Assembly (NCBI RefSeq): GCF_005116715.1
Contig: NZ_SWCI01000004.1
Coordinates: 1 to 64,000, forward strand
Reading direction: 5' to 3'
Length of the DNA: 64,000 nt
From: Ferrimonas sediminicola
Lineage (GTDB): Bacteria; Pseudomonadota; Gammaproteobacteria; Enterobacterales; Shewanellaceae
Below the pieces are notes generated by a model, which was given only the letters and a program-made list of their open reading frames with translations, did no database searches and was not told where the DNA came from. The translations under genes and the position numbers were made by a program. This document shows, piece after piece, positions 9,413 through 22,136 of this stretch (within the stretch, counting starts at the first letter, position 1; each line of letters begins with the position of its first letter).

Positions 9413-10405
9413 TCAGGGTCGAAACAGCGCCTCACTGGAGAGCCCCTGGGATCCCAGCAGATCCTTGAGCCGCCGCAGCGCCTCGACCTGGATCTGACGA
9501 ACCCGCTCCCGGGTCAGGCCGATCTCTCGGCCGACATCCTCCAGGGTGGAGGGCTCGTAACCCAGCAGCCCGAAGCGACGGGCCAGCACCTCACGCTGCT
9601 TGGAGTTCAGCTCATCCAGCCAGCGGACGACGGAATCCTGGATATCATCCTCCTGCACCCGAGATTCCGGACTGGTGCTGTCATCGTCGGCGATGATGTC
9701 CAGCAGCGCCTTGTCGGAGTCACCGCCAATAGGCGTATCCACCGAGCTGATCTTCTCGTTCAGCTTGAGCATCTTGCTCACGTCCTCAACCGGCTTGTCC
9801 AGCTTGGCGGCGATCTCGTCGGCGGTCGGCTCATGATCCAGGCTGTGTGCCAGCTCACGGGCGGTACGCAGATAGACATTGAGCTCCTTGACCACATGAA
9901 TGGGCAGCCGGATGGTGCGGGTTTGGTTCATGATGGCGCGCTCTATGGTCTGGCGGATCCACCAGGTGGCGTAGGTGGAGAAGCGGAACCCCCGTTCGGG
10001 ATCAAACTTCTCCACGGCGCGGATCAGCCCCAGGTTGCCCTCTTCGATGAGGTCGAGCAGGGCCAATCCCCGGTTGTTGTACCGACGGGCGATCTTCACC
10101 ACCAGACGCAGGTTGCTTTCGATCATCCGGTTGCGGGATTTGGCACAATCACGCTGGGCACGGCGAGCGTAATAGACCTCCTCCTCGGCGGTGAGCAGGG
10201 GTGAGAACCCGATCTCACTCAAATAAAGCTGAGTGGCATCGAGATTTTTCTGCAGATCATCCTGAACCAGTTGATCTACGGCGGACTCTTTTGCCGACTT
10301 GCGCTTCTCTGAAACTCGTCGGGTGGAATCAGTCCCCAAAACTGCTTCGTCCCTGTTCAGATCAACCGCAGCGGCGCTGCTGAATTGCTTGTTATTTCGA
10401 CTCAT
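9413..10405 (-). CDS. rpoS: RNA polymerase sigma factor RpoS
   Basis: RpoS is the stationary-phase and general-stress sigma factor. The 330-residue protein shows region 1.2 ([21 protein letters not shown]), region 2 ([40 protein letters not shown]...[11 protein letters not shown]), region 3, and the region 4 helix-turn-helix ([20 protein letters not shown]), ending ALFRP. The start chosen is ATG 10405 ([10 protein letters not shown]), with GGGAG 8 bp upstream. A longer reading to 10435 lacks such a site. nlpD lies upstream, and in E. coli an rpoS promoter lies inside nlpD. Confidence 0.97.
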   Translation of the reverse strand: MSRNNKQFSSAAAVDLNRDEAVLGTDSTRRVSEKRKSAKESAVDQLVQDDLQKNLDATQLYLSEIGFSPLLTAEEEVYYARRAQRDCAKSRNRMIESNLRLVVKIARRYNNRGLALLDLIEEGNLGLIRAVEKFDPERGFRFSTYATWWIRQTIERAIMNQTRTIRLPIHVVKELNVYLRTARELAHSLDHEPTADEIAAKLDKPVEDVSKMLKLNEKISSVDTPIGGDSDKALLDIIADDDSTSPESRVQEDDIQDSVVRWLDELNSKQREVLARRFGLLGYEPSTLEDVGREIGLTRERVRQIQVEALRRLKDLLGSQGLSSEALFRP

Positions 10406-10490
10406 TGGCCAGTCTCCCAATTTGTCCCAAACCACTGATGATTACTTCACGGTAAAGCCTCCATATACCTTGACATCCCTGCAAAAAAGG

Positions 10491-11366
10491 TTACTTCTTC
10501 GGTAGATAACGTTCCGGGTCCACAGACTTGCCTCGATAGCGAATCTCGAAGTGAAGCATCACTCGATCGCTGTCGGTACTTCCCATTTCAGCGATCTGCT
10601 GACCGGACTTAACTACTTGTTTTTCTTTTACAAGTATCTTTCTGTTGTGGGCATAGGCGCTCAGATAATCGTCGCTGTGCTTGATGATGATCAGCTTGCC
10701 ATACCCCCTGAGAGCACTGCCGGCGTACACCACCCGGCCCTCAGCCGAAGCCACCACAGGCGTTCCTTCCCTAGAAACGATATCTAACCCCTTTTGCCCT
10801 TGAGCGGAGTCGGAGTAACGGGCCACCACCTTTCCTGAGGCTGGCCAGCGCCACTTGGACACTTTTCTCGGTAACGCGGGTTTTAATGGCCTGTTAATAT
10901 TTTGTGAGCTTCTTGTTGAAGCATACTCCTGAGAAATTTTGGGATCAACAGGTTTAGTGTTTTCTTTTTGTTTGCTGGATCTGACAGCAGCAGATGTGGA
11001 TCGACTGGTGTTCGTGGAGGTTTTCGCTGGTTTTGTGGCTGGGGAGGCTGTTGCTGCTGATTTTTTGACCGATCGCAAATCAAGCCACTGTCCCACCTGG
11101 ATGGTATAGGGAGATGGCAGCCTGTTGATCCGCGCCAGGTCGCGATAGTCGGTCCCGGATGCCCAGGCGATGGAGTAGAGGGTATCACCGGGCTGAACCC
11201 GATAGCGAGACTGGGTTACGCTGCCTCGGGGCTTATCCTTGAAGGTTTTCCCTGTGTATAAAGTTTCCACAGGCGCCGGTGTATGTGACTGAAAACTGCA
11301 GCCCCCGAGGAGGAGCACCAGAAGACACCACCAGGATCTGCCTAAATAACGAGCAGCAATGCGCAC
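10491..11366 (-). CDS. nlpD: Murein hydrolase activator NlpD (lipoprotein)
   Basis: NlpD is an outer-membrane lipoprotein that activates septal amidases during daughter-cell separation. From GTG 11366 (GGGAG 7 bp upstream) the product is 291 residues with a signal ending in the lipobox LLGGC (C23), a LysM domain (YRVQPGDTLYSIAWASG), a low-complexity linker rich in S, T, K and P, and a LytM/M23 domain. As in E. coli NlpD, the zinc-ligand positions are degenerate (KGLDI instead of HxxxD), so it should activate rather than cut. The start overlaps the end of the upstream VTT-domain gene by 25 bp. Confidence 0.93.
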   Translation of the reverse strand: MRIAARYLGRSWWCLLVLLLGGCSFQSHTPAPVETLYTGKTFKDKPRGSVTQSRYRVQPGDTLYSIAWASGTDYRDLARINRLPSPYTIQVGQWLDLRSVKKSAATASPATKPAKTSTNTSRSTSAAVRSSKQKENTKPVDPKISQEYASTRSSQNINRPLKPALPRKVSKWRWPASGKVVARYSDSAQGQKGLDIVSREGTPVVASAEGRVVYAGSALRGYGKLIIIKHSDDYLSAYAHNRKILVKEKQVVKSGQQIAEMGSTDSDRVMLHFEIRYRGKSVDPERYLPKK

Positions 11367-11875
11367 AGCAACACTCCCAAAATTACCCACCCCAACCAGG
11401 CGTAGCCCCTGGGCATACGGCCGGTCTCTTTCGCCACCCAGGCCACCAGCAGGTAGCGACTGGCTCGACTGACGCTGGCCGCCACCAGAAACAGAGGCCA
11501 GGAGACACCACTGGCCCCCGCCGCCAGGGTCGCCAGCTTATATGGCAGGGGAGTCAGGCCGGACACCGCCAACACCCAGACCCCCCATTGACGGTACAGC
11601 TCCAGCACCTCGGTCAGCTCCGCCTCGTACCCCCACTGTTTCACCAGGGGCAGCACCAGGCTGTCCATTCCCCAGCGGGCAACCAGATAGGCCAGCAAGC
11701 CGCCGACCACCGACCAGAACACGGTCAACCAGGCCAGGGAGAGCCAATGCCTGGGTTCCAGCCGGCACAATGGCGCCAGCACCAGCTCCGCCGGCACCGG
11801 CAGGATCACCCCTTCCAGAAAGGCAAACGCCGCCAGAGAGCGGCGGCGCAAGCCGGGTCGGTTACTCGGTGTCAC
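11342..11875 (-). CDS. VTT/DedA-like (YqaA-type) inner-membrane protein
   Basis: This hydrophobic protein of about 177 residues has the DedA/VTT family motifs [19 protein letters not shown] near the N terminus and [12 protein letters not shown] in the middle. Helices run to the end ([17 protein letters not shown]). Family members act in membrane homeostasis and lipid or undecaprenyl-phosphate traffic, but the substrate here cannot be read from sequence. GTG 11875 is taken as start; it overlaps the end of pcm by 14 bp. A TTG at 11893 would add six residues. It lies within the surE-pcm-nlpD-rpoS transcript. Confidence 0.8.
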   Translation of the reverse strand: MTPSNRPGLRRRSLAAFAFLEGVILPVPAELVLAPLCRLEPRHWLSLAWLTVFWSVVGGLLAYLVARWGMDSLVLPLVKQWGYEAELTEVLELYRQWGVWVLAVSGLTPLPYKLATLAAGASGVSWPLFLVAASVSRASRYLLVAWVAKETGRMPRGYAWLGWVILGVLLCALLLVI

Positions 11876-12500
11876 CGGCCACCAGCGGCACAAAGCGCAC
11901 CTCCTCCAGCACCTCGCTCTGGTAGCGGTCCCCTTGGCGGGTGATCAGGTTCAGCACCTGCACCTGCTCACCGATCGGGATCACCATCCGTCCGCCATCG
12001 GCCATCTGCTGCAGCAGCGCCTGGGGCACCTCTCGGGCAGCGGCGGTCACGATGATTCCGGCAAAAGGAGCCCGGGCCGGCCAGCCCTGCCAACCATCGC
12101 CGTACTTGAAGGCGACGTTGTGCAGATCCATCTTCTTCAGCCGCTGACGGGCCTTGATCTGCAACCCCTTGATCCGTTCCACCGAGCAGAGTTCCGGCAC
12201 CAACTGGGCCAGGATGGCGGACTGATAGCCCGACCCGGTGCCGATCTCCAACACCGGCCCCTCAGGCAACCCCTGCAGCAGCGCCTGAGTCATCCGCGCC
12301 ACGATGTAGGGCTGGGAGATGGTCTGCCCCTGGCCGATGGGAAGGGCGGTATTCTCCCAGGCTCTCTGGGTCAGCGCCCCCTCAACGAAAGTGGTCCTGG
12401 GGGTGTTGGCAATGGCCGCCAACACCCGCTCATCGCGGATGCCGGACTGGCGCAGCAGTTCTGCGAGTCGATGGCCATAGACCTGGGCCTGACCAATCAT
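11862..12500 (-). CDS. pcm: Protein-L-isoaspartate O-methyltransferase
   Basis: Pcm methylates isoaspartyl residues in aged proteins with S-adenosylmethionine so that they can be repaired. The 212-residue product has the PCMT block [19 protein letters not shown], the SAM motif [16 protein letters not shown] and the post-motif CSVERI. The start ATG 12500 overlaps the surE stop codon as ATGA, a sign of translational coupling. An upstream start at 12518 is less likely. The neighbours surE and rpoS support a stationary-phase survival role. Confidence 0.96.
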   Translation of the reverse strand: MIGQAQVYGHRLAELLRQSGIRDERVLAAIANTPRTTFVEGALTQRAWENTALPIGQGQTISQPYIVARMTQALLQGLPEGPVLEIGTGSGYQSAILAQLVPELCSVERIKGLQIKARQRLKKMDLHNVAFKYGDGWQGWPARAPFAGIIVTAAAREVPQALLQQMADGGRMVIPIGEQVQVLNLITRQGDRYQSEVLEEVRFVPLVAGDTE

Positions 12501-13246
12501 GACACACCGTCCATCCACCGGCTGAGCCCCTCCAACTGATCGTGCGCGGTGAGATCCACGGTCAACGGGGTGATGGAGATAAAGCCATTGGCCACGGCGT
12601 CGAAGTCGGTGCCCGGACCGGCGTCCTGCTGTTGTCCCGGAGGACCCAGCCAGTAGATGTCGCGGCCGGCGGGATCCTGGGTGCGGATCATCCCCTCCGC
12701 TTTATGACGGGCACCTAGGCGGGTCACCCTGACGCCCTGGATCGCCTCTTCGGGCAGGTCTGGAACATTGATATTGAGGATCTGGTTGGAGGGCAAGGGG
12801 GTCATTTTCAGGTGCCGCACCAGCTTCAAGGTAAAGCGGGCGGCGGTGGCATAGTGGCGCAGCTCCCGTCCCACCAGGGAGACGGCGATGGTGGGCAGTC
12901 CCAGGTGACGCCCCTCCATGGCGGCGGCGACGGTGCCGGAATAGAGGGTGTCATCCCCCAGGTTGGCCCCGGCATTGATTCCGGAGACCACCAGGTCAGG
13001 CTCCCCGTCCATCAGCTCGCGGATCGCCAGATGGACACAGTCGGTGGGGGTGCCGTTGACCGACAGGTAGCCATTATCGATGGTTTGCACCCGCAGAGGA
13101 TTGGTCAGGGTCAGGGAGTTGCTGGCCCCGGAACAGTTGCGATCGGGCGCCACGGTGACCACCTCTGCCAGGGTGGCCAGTGCCTCCGACAGGGCGCGGA
13201 TCCCCGGGGCGTGTACCCCATCATCATTGCTTACCAGAATCTTCAT
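12497..13246 (-). CDS. surE: 5'/3'-nucleotidase SurE
   Basis: SurE is a metal-dependent phosphatase of nucleoside monophosphates. The 249-residue protein begins with the metal-binding motif [11 protein letters not shown] and contains [40 protein letters not shown], and [19 protein letters not shown] near the end, all diagnostic. It matches the E. coli length (253). It overlaps pcm by 4 bp and follows truD. Confidence 0.97.
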   Translation of the reverse strand: MKILVSNDDGVHAPGIRALSEALATLAEVVTVAPDRNCSGASNSLTLTNPLRVQTIDNGYLSVNGTPTDCVHLAIRELMDGEPDLVVSGINAGANLGDDTLYSGTVAAAMEGRHLGLPTIAVSLVGRELRHYATAARFTLKLVRHLKMTPLPSNQILNINVPDLPEEAIQGVRVTRLGARHKAEGMIRTQDPAGRDIYWLGPPGQQQDAGPGTDFDAVANGFISITPLTVDLTAHDQLEGLSRWMDGVS

Positions 13247-13258
13247 AGTGGGCTATTT

Positions 13259-14311
13259 TTATCCATTAACCGTTTGATTTTCAATATTGTGTGCCTCCTC
13301 ATAGCTGACCAGTTCACGCAGCACCGAAGTGGCGTAGGCTCCGGCGGGAAGCAGGAAGCTCAGCACCAGGGTGTCCCCCTCCAGTTGCCAGCTCATCTGC
13401 TGGGGGCACAGCAGCAGGGGACGCCGCTCCTGATCCATGCGGGCATCCTTGAGTCCCTGCAGCAGCTCGGGCCAACGCCCCATCACCTCCTGCTCGAAAC
13501 GATCGGCGTCATCGTCACCGCCCAGGTACTCTCCCGCCATCGGGGCGGAGAGGCGCAGCTCTCCCCGCTGCAGTCGGCCTGGGATCTCGGCATCGCCGGG
13601 CTCCGATTTGAAGAAGCTGCCGCCGGTGGGCATCATCAGGGTATCGCCGGCCAGCGGCACCAGGCCATACCGGCTCAGGCGCTCGGACACCACTTGGTTG
13701 AACAGGAAGCTGCGGGCAGCGGACAGGTAGATGCTGCGCTTGTTCCTGTCCTTGATACGCTTGCCGGCGAACATCTCGGCGGCCCGCTCCACGTTGCGGC
13801 CGCCGTGGCCGAAGCGCTGCTCGCCAAAATAGTTGGGCACCCCATGGGCACGAATCTGTTCCAGGCGCCGCTCCAGGTCGGTCCCCGGCTGCAGTTGGCG
13901 CAGGGTGAGGACAAAGCGGTTGCCGGACAGGGTGCCGGTTCTCAGCTTCTTGCCGTGGCGCAGCGCCTGCAACACCTCAAGATTGTCGTCGTTCAGGGAG
14001 GTCCAGTCCGGGGTCTCCTTGCCGGGGATGCGTACACTGAACCACTGGCTGGTCACCCCATACTTGTCCTTGAGTCCCGCCCAGGAGACATCCATCCGCT
14101 TGACGCCGGCGAAGCTGGCCAGCTTCTGGGCTACCTGGTGAGTGGTCAGCAGCCGCTTGCGGATCTGCAGTAGGTGATGCTCGCCCTCGCCATCGGCGGT
14201 AAAGGGCAACGCCTCCTCGACGATAAAATCCTCAGGCAGGGTGCGCAGGATGGCATAGCCGTCGGGCTGGCCATGGAGATAGTGCCACTGGGGCAGGGTG
14301 TATTCAGTCAC
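13259..14311 (-). CDS. truD: tRNA pseudouridine(13) synthase TruD
   Basis: TruD makes pseudouridine 13 in tRNA-Glu. The 350-residue product has the catalytic motif [15 protein letters not shown], with the aspartate near residue 82, and [14 protein letters not shown], both typical of TruD. The length matches E. coli (349). The GTG start overlaps the ispF stop codon by 8 bp. Confidence 0.96.
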   Translation of the reverse strand: MTEYTLPQWHYLHGQPDGYAILRTLPEDFIVEEALPFTADGEGEHHLLQIRKRLLTTHQVAQKLASFAGVKRMDVSWAGLKDKYGVTSQWFSVRIPGKETPDWTSLNDDNLEVLQALRHGKKLRTGTLSGNRFVLTLRQLQPGTDLERRLEQIRAHGVPNYFGEQRFGHGGRNVERAAEMFAGKRIKDRNKRSIYLSAARSFLFNQVVSERLSRYGLVPLAGDTLMMPTGGSFFKSEPGDAEIPGRLQRGELRLSAPMAGEYLGGDDDADRFEQEVMGRWPELLQGLKDARMDQERRPLLLCPQQMSWQLEGDTLVLSFLLPAGAYATSVLRELVSYEEAHNIENQTVNG

Positions 14312-14780
14312 GGGTAAGTACCACTACGGCTTCGGTGGCGATCCCCTCGGCACGGCCAGTAAAGCCCAGCTTCTCCGTGGTGGTCGCCTTGACATTAACT
14401 TGATCCAGCGCCGACTCCAGGTCGGCGCTGATGTTGGTGCGCATCGCTTCGATATGGGGCGCCATCTTGGGGGCCTGGGCGATGACGGTGACATCCAGGT
14501 TACCCAAGCTGTACCCCCGCTCCTTCACCAAAGCATAGCAATGGCGCAGCAGCACCCGGCTGTCCGCCCCCTTGAACCTGGGGTCGGTGTCGGGGAAGTG
14601 GTGGCCGATGTCTCCCAGGGCCAACGCCCCCAGCAGGGCATCGCTGATGGCATGGAGGATCACATCGCCATCGGAGTGGGCCAGCAACCCCTGGCGGTAG
14701 GGAACCTTGACGCCGGCCAGGGTCACCGGACCCTCGCCGCCGAACTTGTGAACATCGAAGCCATGGCCAATGCGAATCAT
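14304..14780 (-). CDS. ispF: 2-C-methyl-D-erythritol 2,4-cyclodiphosphate synthase
   Basis: IspF closes the cyclodiphosphate ring in the MEP isoprenoid pathway. The 158-residue protein has the zinc ligands D8, H10 and H42 in [10 protein letters not shown] and [12 protein letters not shown], plus [17 protein letters not shown] at the C-terminal end. It begins 2 bp after the ispD stop codon and acts right after IspD and IspE in the pathway. Confidence 0.97.
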   Translation of the reverse strand: MIRIGHGFDVHKFGGEGPVTLAGVKVPYRQGLLAHSDGDVILHAISDALLGALALGDIGHHFPDTDPRFKGADSRVLLRHCYALVKERGYSLGNLDVTVIAQAPKMAPHIEAMRTNISADLESALDQVNVKATTTEKLGFTGRAEGIATEAVVVLTRD

Positions 14781-14782
14781 CT

Positions 14783-15466
14783 TTACTCCTTAATCAGCAA
14801 CCCGGCGATCCGCAGGTCGTCTGGATGGGTCACTTTGATGTTAGCGGGACTGCCCTCCACCAGGGCGGGCCGCCAGCCCAGGCGTTCCATGGCGGACGCC
14901 TCATCGGTAATTTCGGCCCCGTCGGCCAGTCCGCGGGTCAGGGCGTCTCGCAGGGCCGCCACCGGAAACAGCTGGGGGGTCAGCGCATGCCACAACCCCT
15001 GGCGGGCCACGGTGTGGTCGATGGTCCCGTCCGCTCCGGCCCGCTTCATGGTGTCGCGCACCGGCGCCGCCAGAATGCCCCCCTGGTCGCCGCTCTGCGC
15101 CAGCAGCCTGTCTATGTCGGCGTGGCTCAGGCAGGGGCGGGCGGCGTCGTGAACCATCACCCAGGCGCAGTCATCCTCGATCTGGTTGAGGGCACTGAGA
15201 ACCGAATCTGCCCGCTCCCTGCCTCCGGGCACCCGCTTTAACCTGGGGTGACCCGATTCGGGCAGAGCGTCGAAATAGCCATCCTCCTCACCCAGGGCTA
15301 CCACCACCTGGCCAACTCTGGGGTGGTCCAGCAACCGGCCCAGGGTATGGGAGAGTATGGGGCGACCATTCAGCGGCAGGTACTGCTTGGGGATCTCTGC
15401 CCCCATGCGCTTGCCGACGCCGGCGGCGGGCACCACGGCATAGAGGGGCATGTGCTCAGGTAACAT
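14783..15466 (-). CDS. ispD: 2-C-methyl-D-erythritol 4-phosphate cytidylyltransferase
   Basis: IspD couples CTP to MEP in the isoprenoid pathway. The 227-residue product has the nucleotide-binding start [19 protein letters not shown], the motif [11 protein letters not shown] and the C-terminal [11 protein letters not shown]1 (ATG 15466) has GGAG 5 bp upstream. The order ftsB-ispD-ispF-truD is the same as in E. coli. Confidence 0.97.
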   Translation of the reverse strand: MLPEHMPLYAVVPAAGVGKRMGAEIPKQYLPLNGRPILSHTLGRLLDHPRVGQVVVALGEEDGYFDALPESGHPRLKRVPGGRERADSVLSALNQIEDDCAWVMVHDAARPCLSHADIDRLLAQSGDQGGILAAPVRDTMKRAGADGTIDHTVARQGLWHALTPQLFPVAALRDALTRGLADGAEITDEASAMERLGWRPALVEGSPANIKVTHPDDLRIAGLLIKE

Positions 15467-15487
15467 CTTGACTCCGAAGTGGGTAGG

Positions 15488-15784
15488 TTATTGGCGGTGG
15501 GTGTCGGCCGAAGGACGCTTGATCACCCGGAAAAACTGCTCATTGGGGCCCACCATCCCCAGCTCATTCCTGGCCCGCTCCTCGATGGACTCCAGGCCAT
15601 CGCGCAGGTCGGTGATCTCCTGGCGCAGCATCTGGTTGCGTTGCTCCAGGTTGAGGTTGTTGGCCTTCTGCTCGGCGATCTGAGTCTCCAGCCGACGCAC
15701 TTCGGCGTAGCCGTTCTCTCCGTTCCAGAGACGGTACTGAAGCCCCACCAGGGACAGCGTCAAGACAATAAGCAGCAGTCGCAT
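15488..15784 (-). CDS. ftsB: Cell division protein FtsB
   Basis: FtsB is a bitopic divisome protein that forms a complex with FtsL and FtsQ. The 98-residue product has a short N terminus, one transmembrane helix (LLLIVLTLSLVGLQYRLW), a coiled coil with regular leucines (residues about 25-65) and the conserved ERARNELGM block. ATG 15784 (MRLLLIVL) is chosen because it puts the helix at the N terminus as in E. coli. A start 13 codons earlier would overlap the eno terminator region. Confidence 0.93.
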   Translation of the reverse strand: MRLLLIVLTLSLVGLQYRLWNGENGYAEVRRLETQIAEQKANNLNLEQRNQMLRQEITDLRDGLESIEERARNELGMVGPNEQFFRVIKRPSADTHRQ

Positions 15785-15854
15785 CGTATCCACCCGCGTT
15801 GTGATGGGAAGATCTTGACCCAAGGCGACCGAAAAGGAAAGCCGCCAGGCACAA

Positions 15855-15878
15855 AAAAGCCGCCCGAAGGCGGCTTTT
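15855..15878 (-). terminator. Terminator of eno
   Basis: A 10-bp stem AAAAGCCGCC/GGCGGCTTTT around the loop CGAA (minus-strand UUCG) is followed by T-rich sequence on the minus strand. It lies 29 bases past the eno stop codon and separates eno from ftsB. Confidence 0.9.
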
Positions 15879-15906
15879 CAGTATGGTTTTCAACGCATCA
15901 GGCGAC

Positions 15907-17226
<1,320 letters not shown>

Positions 17227-17276
17227 TCAAAGTTAAAGGACGGAGGCCATAGGGGCACCCGCCCGGGAATCTCGCT

Positions 17277-18953
<1,677 letters not shown>

Positions 18954-19083
18954 TCACTATAGGACGGGATGACAGTATACCAGAGGCCCCCAGGTAGGAC
19001 AATCTGTGAAGCGGTGAATCCGTATCACATTAATTGCAGAACCTGCTGACCTGCAGTGGATATTTTTGCGCCACTTCCCGGGT

Positions 19084-19863
19084 TCACTCCTGTTCCTTGA
19101 CCCGCTGCCAATAGGCCTCCAGCTGCGCCAGGCTGTGGGCGTCCAGCTCACGGCCGGACTCTGCCGCCAGCCGCTCCACGCCGCGGAAGCGACGATCAAA
19201 TTTGTCGTTGGCCCGGCGCAGTGCCTGCTCCGGGTTGACCTGGAGATGACGTGCCAGGTTGGTCACGGCAAACAGCAGGTCCCCCACCTCTTCGGTGAGC
19301 TTCTCCTGGTCCACCACCAGTTGGTGGGCCTCCTCCAGCACCTCGTCCACCTCTTCGTGGACCTTGCCCACCACCGGACCCAGGCTGTCCCAGTCGAAGC
19401 CAACGCTGGCCACCCGCTTCTGAATCTTCACCGCCCGGGTCAGCGCCGGCATCGCCCTGGGAATGTCGTCCAGCAGCGAGTGCTCCCCCTTGTCCGCCCG
19501 CTCGGCGGACTTGGTGGCCTCCCAGTTGGCCTTGAGCTCGGCTTCCGGGATCTGCGCCTCGGCGAACACATGGGGATGGCGCCGCTCCAGCTTGTCGCTG
19601 ATGCGCCTGGCCACCTCCTCGAAATCGAACCACTGCTTCTCCTTGCCCAGCTGAGCGTAGAACACCACCTGGAACAGCAGGTCACCCAGCTCACCGGGCA
19701 GCCCCTCCCAGTCGCCACGCTCGATGGCGTCCGCCACCTCGTAGGCCTCCTCCAGGGTGTGGGGCACTATGCTGGCAAAATCCTGTTTGAGATCCCAGGG
19801 ACAACCACCCTGGGGATCCCTCAGCCTGGCCATGATCGCCAGCAACCGCGTCATCTGGCTCAC
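19084..19863 (-). CDS. mazG: Nucleoside triphosphate pyrophosphohydrolase MazG
   Basis: MazG hydrolyses NTPs to NMPs and can lower ppGpp under stress. The 259-residue protein has two MazG domains. The first carries LRDPQGGCPWDLKQDF, EEAYEVADAI and GELGDLLFQVVFYAQL; the second carries EEVDEVLEEA and EEVGDLLFAVTNLARH. Its GTG start overlaps the relA stop codon as GTGA, so it is translationally coupled with the ppGpp synthetase gene, a functionally sensible pair. Confidence 0.95.
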   Translation of the reverse strand: MSQMTRLLAIMARLRDPQGGCPWDLKQDFASIVPHTLEEAYEVADAIERGDWEGLPGELGDLLFQVVFYAQLGKEKQWFDFEEVARRISDKLERRHPHVFAEAQIPEAELKANWEATKSAERADKGEHSLLDDIPRAMPALTRAVKIQKRVASVGFDWDSLGPVVGKVHEEVDEVLEEAHQLVVDQEKLTEEVGDLLFAVTNLARHLQVNPEQALRRANDKFDRRFRGVERLAAESGRELDAHSLAQLEAYWQRVKEQE

Positions 19864-22064
19864 CGTCGACCCACCTCAACCACGCCGGGAATCTGGCCCA
19901 GGCGCGCCACCAGTCGGCTCAGGGACTCCATGTTGTACAGTTCCAGCTTGAGCTCGATGATGGCGGTGTGTTTCATGTTATCGCTGCGGCTGCGCATCTC
20001 GGTGACGTTGGACTTTTCGTTGGTCAGCAGAGTAGTCACGTCCCTGAGCAGGCCGTTGCGATCGTTGGCCACCACCCGGATGCTGACGCTGTAGCCGCCG
20101 GAGGCGCTTTCGCCCCAGACCACCTCGACGCCGCGCTCCGGGCTGCGCTCGAGCATCTCTTTGAGCTGTTCACACTCCTCCCGGTGCACCGAGACGCCCC
20201 GGCCCTGGGTGATGTAGCCGTAGATGGGATCCCCGGGCAGGGGCTGACAGCATTTGGCCAGGTGGGTCATCAGGTTCCCCACCCCGTTGACCTCGATCTG
20301 GCCGCTGCGGCCCCTCGGTTTGGTCGGGGCGCGGTTGACCAGTTCGGCCACCGCGTCCTCTTCGTTTTCCATCTCGCGCTTGTGGCGGCTCTGGATGTGG
20401 TTGATCACCTGGTTGAGGCGGATGTCGCCGCCGCCGATGGCCGCCAGCAGGTCGTCCAGGCTGTGCATGTTGAACCGCTCCACCGCCGAGTGGGCCTCCT
20501 CCAGCTTGAGGCCATGGCGCCCCAGCTCGCTCTCCAGGATCTCCCGGCCGGCGGCGGTGTTCTTCTCCTTGTCCTCCTGCTTGAAGAAGTGGGCGATCTT
20601 GGCCCGGGCGCGACTGGTCTTGATGTAACCCAGGTTGGGGTTGAGCCAGTCGCGCTTGGGGTTGGGCTGTTTGGCGGTGATGATCTCCACCCGCTGGCCG
20701 GTCTCCACCTCGGTGGTGAAGGGAACGATGCGGCCGTCTATCTTGGCGCCGATGCAGCGGTGTCCCACCACCGAGTGGATGTAGTAGGCAAAATCGAGCA
20801 CCGTGCTGCCGGCGGGCATATCCACCACGTCGCCGCGCGGGGTGAAGACGTAGACCCGGTCCTCAAACACCTGGCTGCGCACCTCGTCGATGAGGTTGCC
20901 GCTCTCCACCACATCCTCCTGCCACTGGAGGATCTTCCTCAGCCAGTTGATCTTCTCCTCGAAGCCGGTGGACTTGCCGGACTGGGGTCCCTCCTTGTAC
21001 TTCCAGTGGGCCGCCACACCCAGCTCCGCATCCTGGTGCATCTGTTCGGTGCGGATCTGGATCTCCACGCTCTTGCCAGCCGGCCCCAGCACCACGGTGT
21101 GGATCGACTGGTAGCCGTTGGGCTTGGGGGTGGCCACATAGTCATCGAACTCGTTGGGGAGGTGGCGCCACTTGGTGTGCACCACCCCCAGGGCGGCGTA
21201 GCAGTCCTGCAGCCGCTCGGCGATGATGCGCACCGCACGCACGTCGAACAGCTCGGAGAAGGCCAGGTTCTTCTTCTGCATCTTCTTCCAGATGCTGAAG
21301 ATGTGCTTGGGGCGACCGTAAACTTCGGCGCGGATACCGTCCCTGTCCAGGCTCTGCTGCAGATCGGCGACGAAATCGTGGATGTAACTTTCGCGGTCGA
21401 TGCGCTTCTCATCCAGCAGCTGGGCGATCTCCTTGTAGGTATCCGGGTGCAAGTAGCGGAAGGAGAGATCCTCCAGCTCCCACTTGAGCTGGCCGATGCC
21501 GAGGCGGTTGGCCAGGGGCGCATAGATGTCACGCACCTCCCGGGCCAGCACCACCCGGGTCTCCTCGTCGGCATTTTTCACCTCGCGGAGCATCACCACC
21601 CCCTCCGCCAGCTTGATCACCACGGCGCGGACATCCTCCACCATGGCCAGCAGCATCCGCCGCAGGTTGTCGATCTGACTTTCAGAGGCACTGACGCCAC
21701 TGCCGGTCTGCAGGGTACGGATGGCGTCCATCACCTGAACGCTCTTGATCAGCGGCACCAGCTGGGCGTCGTACTTCTCCTCGACCTGCTCCAGGGTCAG
21801 CAGCCCCTCATCCAGGCAGGTGAACAGGACGCTGGCCTCCAGGGTGGCGATGTCCATATTTAGCGGCAGCAGGATCTCCACCATCTCCCGGGCGCGGATC
21901 AGGCAAGCTTCCAGCACCGGACGCTCCTCCACCGTCAGATCCTGGCAATATCGGAAGCAGGCCTCCAGCCTCTGGCGCGAATCCGCACCGAGCTCCAGCT
22001 GCATCAGCCACTGGGTAAGATCGACCTGTTGCTCTCCGAAATGGATCTGACGAACCGATACCAT
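19860..22064 (-). CDS. relA: GTP pyrophosphokinase RelA
   Basis: RelA is the ribosome-associated (p)ppGpp synthetase of the stringent response. The 734-residue protein has an inactive hydrolase region (the HD pair is missing; FTCLDEG occupies that position), the synthetase domain with YGRPKHIFSIWKKM and KPNGYQSIHTVV, a TGS domain (VFTPRGDVVDMPAGSTVLDFAYYIHS), a zinc-finger region (HLAKCCQPLPGD) and a C-terminal ACT domain. E. coli RelA has 744 residues. mazG overlaps its end. Confidence 0.96.
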   Translation of the reverse strand: MVSVRQIHFGEQQVDLTQWLMQLELGADSRQRLEACFRYCQDLTVEERPVLEACLIRAREMVEILLPLNMDIATLEASVLFTCLDEGLLTLEQVEEKYDAQLVPLIKSVQVMDAIRTLQTGSGVSASESQIDNLRRMLLAMVEDVRAVVIKLAEGVVMLREVKNADEETRVVLAREVRDIYAPLANRLGIGQLKWELEDLSFRYLHPDTYKEIAQLLDEKRIDRESYIHDFVADLQQSLDRDGIRAEVYGRPKHIFSIWKKMQKKNLAFSELFDVRAVRIIAERLQDCYAALGVVHTKWRHLPNEFDDYVATPKPNGYQSIHTVVLGPAGKSVEIQIRTEQMHQDAELGVAAHWKYKEGPQSGKSTGFEEKINWLRKILQWQEDVVESGNLIDEVRSQVFEDRVYVFTPRGDVVDMPAGSTVLDFAYYIHSVVGHRCIGAKIDGRIVPFTTEVETGQRVEIITAKQPNPKRDWLNPNLGYIKTSRARAKIAHFFKQEDKEKNTAAGREILESELGRHGLKLEEAHSAVERFNMHSLDDLLAAIGGGDIRLNQVINHIQSRHKREMENEEDAVAELVNRAPTKPRGRSGQIEVNGVGNLMTHLAKCCQPLPGDPIYGYITQGRGVSVHREECEQLKEMLERSPERGVEVVWGESASGGYSVSIRVVANDRNGLLRDVTTLLTNEKSNVTEMRSRSDNMKHTAIIELKLELYNMESLSRLVARLGQIPGVVEVGRR

Positions 22065-22136
22065 GGTGTAGTGTCATCCTCTGTTCCTGCCCCGGGGGCA
22101 TGTTACCTTCACCGCCTCCTGGCGGCATCCTATTGT